From contig AP025053.1 of the NCBI GenBank assembly GCA_036186865.1, forward strand, positions 2,889,224 to 2,953,223: DNA of 64,000 bases, given 5' to 3'. Source of the DNA: Eustoma russellianum (Eukaryota; Streptophyta; Magnoliopsida; Gentianales; Gentianaceae). Below, piece after piece: positions 59,239 to 64,000 of this stretch (positions are counted from its first letter, which is position 1; the number at the start of each line of letters is the position of its first letter). The notes under the pieces are model-generated. The model worked only from the letters and a program-made list of their open reading frames with translations. It was not told the origin of the DNA and did not search any database. The position numbers and the translations under genes were made by a program.

Positions 59239-61663
59239 TCACCAACTCACCAACCGTACGCACTTGCCTTCCATTTTGAACCTAGAGCTTGACTCAATCT
59301 GCCAAAAACGAGACTAAAAGTTATAAGCTTCAGAACAGAAACACCCACAGAGAACACTAAAATGAACTTCAAACTTACTCTCTGCCTTTCAAAAAAAAAA
59401 AAACTTACTTTCTGCTCAAGAATTTCTGTGACACGCTCTTCATCTTCTTCCATGCCAGATTCCTTCAGAGATTTCACTACAAGCTTCTTCAGCTTCTTGA
59501 ATTTCAAACATCCATCAGGATTCTGCCAGCAAGCAGGGGAGAAATTCAAATGTGAGAACAGATAACTGATGAAAGCAAAGGCTATAGGTGATTTAAATCA
59601 AGAATGAAATCAGAGTCGAGAAACAAAAATTAACAACCGCAATAAGCTACAAAGAAGCTCTTGAATTCAGATGGACATTTATAGTTAAGAAAATTGACAT
59701 ATGAATACATACAGTTCCGAGTGTTGATGTGATCAACTTCTTCCACTTTATGTTCTTCTCATCCTTTTCTTCCTTACCAGATGATTCCTTTGCATTTTCT
59801 TCTGAAGGCACAGCCTGTTTACCTTTCTTTCTCTGGTTTCTCGCTTCTGTTTCTGGTATTTGAACCTGAATAACCTCTCCATGGCCTAATCCACTTGGAG
59901 TATCATCTCCAGTCCTTTGATTAGCACCCTCGGTTTCAGACGCCTCGAGCTTTCTCTTTTTACTGGACTTAGAATCACCAATTTCAGCAACAGATATCTC
60001 AATGATGTTGGTAAGGCCGGTAGAAGATGCCTCGTTCTCTTTCAATGTGTTCTCCTGTTTATCAATTTGCCCATTATTTTCAGTGGAGATATTGGTAATG
60101 GTTGCCTCTACCTCTTCAGGCTGCTGCTTGGAGTTGGCAGCATGAAAACCTCGTGCTTTAGCTCTGTGCTTCTTCCCATCTGCATGGAGGAGTAGGGTTT
60201 GCTTACTTGTAGCCTTGGTATTGCATAGACTGCAAAAATATAACCCCTTTAAAATAGAGACTCAGACCTCAACTTCAGACAAGAATTTCACAGGCACTTG
60301 ATGTCATGGCTACCAGATACTTCATTCATCGACACAAAATATGCAAAACATGCTTATAGCTGCCTCAAAAATCTACATAGCTAATCATATGACTTAAAAG
60401 AACATAATTGTTAGTCACAAAGGAGGTTGAAGACCAAACAGGATACTTCTCTAAGAAACAACAAGTGTCTGATAATTGGAAATGTGAGAACATCCAAGTC
60501 AGCCATTATAAAGACGATCTTCTATCTTAGTATGAGTGACCTTAAGCCCTTAACATAAAAATACAGTTCACCAAACTACCAGACAGTGTAATATGCGTGA
60601 ACTTTAATCCCGTACTCTATCAATTATGCACTAAAATGGATAAGTATGATTCTTTTTCTTTTTCCACCTCATGCAACAATTCCCTGATTCTTTTTTCCAT
60701 CCCATGCAACAAGTATGATTCTTTTTCCGCCTCATGAAATAAGTATGACAAACAAACCTTCCATAACTCTGCTACATATTGCTACCTGCAAAACCATGGG
60801 GCACTTTCTGATAGTCCAACGTTTATGTCCACGTCAGGTTTCTGGCCGGAAGACTTGTTTGGCTTAGCATTTGAGGCATTTCTATCATTTCTTTGGCCCT
60901 TTTGTCCATATTTTTCCTGAAAGTGGACAATAAATACACTAAATTAGAAGTGTAAAAAACAATACACATAAAAACTAGCAATGCGCAAATGCCAGAAACG
61001 GCAGGCTCATTGTGGTTCTTCGAATAGTCAGACAAGCAGAAGCAAAGAATTATGTGACGCATGCTCTACATTGATATACCGATTGAATAATACTTCTGAC
61101 TTAGGTCAAAAGCTAGCATGGGTAGCCTTGTATACCGAACTTCTTATCATCAGAGTAATAATCGGAAAGAAAAAAACTTAGGAACCAAAAGACGCCAATT
61201 TACTGTAGAAATTGACGTTTTGCTTTCCACTCGCCAAAATTGGGCAAATTACAAAGGTATGATTAAACATAACAAAATATATACTAAAAAAAGGAGCATA
61301 AATGTTCGAAAGCAAACAGTGAAATTAAGAGAATGTACGAAATACCGATTCGGTGATGCATTGGGTATGCCCTTCAACATCATGCCGCCCAAATACTTTC
61401 CCACAGTCAATACAAGATAACTGCAAAAAGAGAAAAATTACTTAGGATAGCGGAAAAAAGAACCTGTTCTGAAGTCTAAATGTCCCACATAAACTTGGTT
61501 AAAATTCATAGTTACAAACAACGAAACAAAAATGAGAAAATAAAACAGAAATTGAAGAAAAAAAGAAAATGATGACCTTGGACGCAGAGCAGCTCCTGAA
61601 ATGGTTAGGCAATTTGGGCTTCTTCAAGTTGTCTCCACAATCCTCACACTGAAACCAGACCAT
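59239..61663 (-). CDS. LYAR-type C2HC zinc-finger nucleolar protein
   Basis: The gene encodes 327 residues of the LYAR family, nucleolar proteins linked in other organisms to ribosomal RNA synthesis and cell growth. Six exons join in frame: 61577-61663, 61346-61420, 60786-60916, 59713-60229, 59409-59522 and 59239-59298. The N-terminus has two LYAR-type zinc fingers (FQCEDCGDNLKK ... HFRSC and SCIDCGKVFG ... GHTQC). A third, C2H2-like finger follows (WFCSLCNTKAT ... LLLHADGKKH). The middle is long, acidic and lysine-rich with KKRKL-type nuclear signals, and the C-terminus is a conserved basic helix region (CLKFKKLKKLVVKSLKESG). The first true ATG at 61663 follows an in-frame GTG, which I do not regard as a start. 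Arabidopsis has a similar gene with one extra finger. Confidence 0.92.
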
Positions 61664-62001
61664 CTTTCTCTCTTCTACCACACGAGAGCTAAAGCGTTGA
61701 TTAGAAGTTTAGCGAATTCTGTGAAATTGGTACGACTTCTTCCTATGGAAATTTGGATTTTTATTCTGTTATGTTGACACTGCTCGCGGTTTCTGGGTTT
61801 AAGGGTTGTGGGCTAGGGTTTTTGATAATTTAAATAAAACAAGGAAGCCCACAGCTGGATATCGTTTAAATTGATTGTGGCTCAAAGAATAAATCAATAA
61901 ATAAAAATCATGTGATTTTTTTTGCTTTATTTATTAAACTATAGCGGTTTCTTGACTTGGACATAAGATTACTTTACATGTCAATAATCTAATACAGGTT
62001 C

Positions 62002-62165
62002 GGGTTCAAATCCCCTCACCGCAACTATTTCACTGCACGCGTCACCGCGTGACACGGGACAGCAGAGGGTGGTGATGACCCTCATCCAATCTCACCACCC
62101 CCTACTGCCACGTGTGACGTGATGGAGAGTGGGTGAGTCACCGCGCGGTGAGGTGATCTCATCCG
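62002..62165. mobile_element. Mutator-type foldback MITE, older copy
   Basis: It starts GGGTTCAAATCCCCTCACCG and ends GGTGAGGTGATCTCATCCG, with the family palindrome around GACACGGGACAGCAGAGGG and CCCTACTGCCACGTGTGACG. The flanks TACAGGTTC and TATGGTTC resemble each other but do not match fully. Confidence 0.75.
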
Positions 62166-62815
62166 ATATGGTTCTATGAAAGAACCGAACCCTGGGAAAT
62201 TTATGCCTACGTAGAAAAAGTTTACAAGTTAATTATAGCTTAAGAAAATTTTTGATAACATTATTATCATTCTATGTAGTTCAACGGCTTCCTAAGTTGG
62301 GGAGGTCATACACAAGGAGCTCACATAAGATGTCTACTGCACAATGGGCTTGGCCCAGACAACATTGAAACATCCACACTGCGCGTGTCCCTAGAATCGA
62401 ACCATGTACCTTTTGAAATAACTTTCAACCCAAGTACCAACTGAAGTATGTCATAGTGACACCATTCTCTTTTTCTCCTTGTATGCGTATGCTCTATCCA
62501 TTTTAAAAAGGTTGAAATAGTTGACTTTTAAGTCTTTTAACATAGTTTAATTTTAAACAATACCATAAAAACCCCACCATAATAGGGGTGGGATCATCTA
62601 ACCCACAAATCCTTCACCCATTTCCTCACCGCCCATTACGTGACAGTTGAGAGAAGTAGGAAGATTGTCGAGACTAAATGAAGGATGACCAGTAAAAGGT
62701 GTATGAGGATGAACAGAAGACACGTGGTGGACGATGAGGGAGAAGGAATTCGACCCGGATGGGATCCAGGCAGGCCATAAATGAGGTAGAAAATGAGGCC
62801 ACGAATCGGGTGCTG

Positions 62816-63608
62816 ACACGTGAGAATTGTTTGCATGACGCGGTGGGATGGGACGCGAATTTGACGCGTCCACTAATATAGCGACACGTGGCAGTATATG
62901 GCAAGCCTTTTTTTTTTATTTTCTCCTTCTGCTTCGCGCCTCTCTTCCCCTACATCTGGCTTGAAAGAGATTTAGGACGAACAATTCCACCATCAGCCTC
63001 TCTACTCCGGCGACTGCTATTTCCGACCTCTCCCTCCGGTGACAGCTTACTGCGATTTCCATTTCTCAAAGACAAGGCAGGAAAGAAGTGCAGCTCCTCC
63101 GGTGACAGCTTATGAGCAAAGGGACTCCAGGATCCCATGACTGGTTCGGCGATGTAGCAGAGGCTTGCTGCCTCTTGTTTGTTTTTACTGATGAGCTGTT
63201 TCACTATTTCTCTGTGATTTTGCTGGGTTTCTATGTGATTTCAGATAAGTCCTTTTTTGATTCAATACTATGTTGAATTAGCTCATAAACTTAACTCCTG
63301 GCTTTTGATGGATGGTCTTTTTTTGACGTTCCTTTTCTTGTAATCTGTTTCTCTGTCTTTTGTAGAGTTTATTAATGTCCTTTCCCACTCTCAGAAGACA
63401 GAGTGGAGCAGCTGAGAATAAAAAGTCGGAGATGCAGGGGAAGAGAGGCGCGGAGCAGAAGGGATTAAGTTGTTTTATTTTGTGTAAAAGAAAAAAGGGA
63501 AAAGTGAAAAAAAAGACTGACCATATATTGCCACGTGTCGCTATATTAGTGGACGCGTCAACTTCGCGTCCCATCCCACGGCGTCATGCAAACAATTCCC
63601 CTGACACG
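62816..63608. repeat. Long inverted repeat, about 86-bp arms around a 620-bp centre
   Basis: The left arm (62816-62901) and right arm (63521-63608) are inverted copies with only a few differences. Both contain GAATTGTTTGCATGACG, GTGGGATGGGACGCGAA, GACGCGTCCACTAATATAGC and CGACACGTGGCA on one or the other strand. The centre holds no recognised gene but has a repeated TCCGGTGACAGCTTA. It may be a transposable element with long inverted repeats. Confidence 0.8.
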
Positions 63609-63784
63609 TAGCACAAGCTGCCTCAACTTAAAAAAAAACTTTTTTTCGCTCTCAGACCAATAGAATTTCGACACGTGGCAGCTAAAATTCCTCCCCCTCA
63701 AAAAAGACCTTACGCGGTAATAGAATTTCCCCTCCCCCCATTTTTCTAATTCCCCAAATTCCCCGTCTAATCCCTAATCCCCTC

Positions 63785-63935
63785 CAACCTCTTCCTCCTT
63801 CTCCATTCTTTCCGGCGGATATTACCTCATCCATCTTCTCCATTCTCCGGAGGTGATATTCCCTCATCCTTCTTCTCCATTCTCCGGTGGATATTCCTTC
63901 TTCTCCATTCTCCTCGGTGATATTACCATCAGCGG
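63785..63935 (+). repeat. CT-rich tandem repeat, about four units of 30-38 bp
   Basis: CTTCTCCATTCT followed by CCGG(A/T)GG and GATATT(A/C)CCTCATC recurs four times with small length changes. The pyrimidine richness is compatible with a plant 5' leader, but no coding frame is evident. Confidence 0.7.
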
Positions 63936-64000
63936 CGCATTTTGCATCGGGCGTCCACTTTCAAGACAATACCAAAAAAACATGCAGGTTAATATTTGAA

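Larger units (their letters stand above)
61664..64000. other. 5' flank of the zinc-finger gene and repeat-rich right edge
   Basis: The first few hundred bases should be the zinc-finger gene promoter and 5' UTR. Then come a foldback MITE (62002), a long inverted repeat (62816-63608) and a CT-rich tandem repeat (63785-63935). I recognise no gene, although the CT-rich repeat could be the 5' leader of a gene running off the right edge. Confidence 0.5.

Noticed and set aside
61664..61681. Upstream in-frame GTG start for the zinc-finger protein
   Set aside because: Plant nuclear genes rarely start at GTG and the ATG at 61663 matches the family's N-terminus.
1..64000. CRISPR arrays, operons, rRNA or functional tRNA genes
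   Set aside because: None was seen. The tRNA-like segments are SINE heads lacking a full cloverleaf and flanked by retroposon-type duplications.

Overview
The window is nuclear DNA from a flowering plant, most likely a eudicot. Seven intron-containing or single-exon plant genes lie in AT-rich sequence with GT-AG introns, and the long intergenic stretches are filled with SINEs, MITEs and one near-complete hAT transposon. I cannot name the species from the sequence. A 10-base N gap sits at 55330-55339, so this is an assembly rather than a finished clone.

Layout from left to right. A plus-strand CRM-domain gene (probable CFM3, plastid/mitochondrial group II intron splicing) enters from the left edge and ends at 3718. 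On the minus strand are a DEAH5/Prp22-type spliceosomal RNA helicase (5113-9184) and an eleven-exon NAP1 histone chaperone (10810-14118). Between 14.1 and 20.4 kb there are only gene relics (a ribosomal protein S16 last exon, a CACTA transposase piece) and repeats. A plus-strand casein kinase 1-like gene with 14 coding exons spans 20425-28112. A 4515-bp hAT element (29478-33992) follows, with intact termini, an 8-bp target duplication and a transposase gene broken by a single frameshift. Then come a single-exon DUF3511 gene (35308-35667, minus), a long repeat-rich gap, an eight-exon MAP kinase kinase of the MKK1/MKK2 group (42164-45074, minus), a second repeat-rich gap with one weakly supported small gene (51316-52129, minus), an L18a-like membrane protein gene (54669-57026, plus), and a LYAR-type C2HC zinc-finger gene (59239-61663, minus). 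The last 2.3 kb holds repeats, a long inverted repeat and a CT-rich tandem repeat.

The host genes are ordinary housekeeping or signalling genes (organelle RNA splicing, nuclear pre-mRNA splicing, chromatin assembly, kinases) and do not form a common pathway or cluster. The repeats are the distinctive content. (i) A hAT family: the 4.5-kb element carrying the transposase plus about seven roughly 300-bp relatives with similar TAGGG-type termini and CGAACCGAG-rich subterminal sequence, two with perfect 8-bp target duplications. (ii) A Mutator-type foldback MITE family with 9-bp target duplications, whose arms carry a G-box (CACGTG). (iii) A SINE family with an Au-like 3' end and an unfamiliar 5' head, about ten copies. 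(iv) Two other SINE types with target duplications. Several sit inside introns or just upstream of genes.

All exon borders were read by eye from splice consensus, reading-frame continuity and remembered family conservation. No alignment or database search was run.
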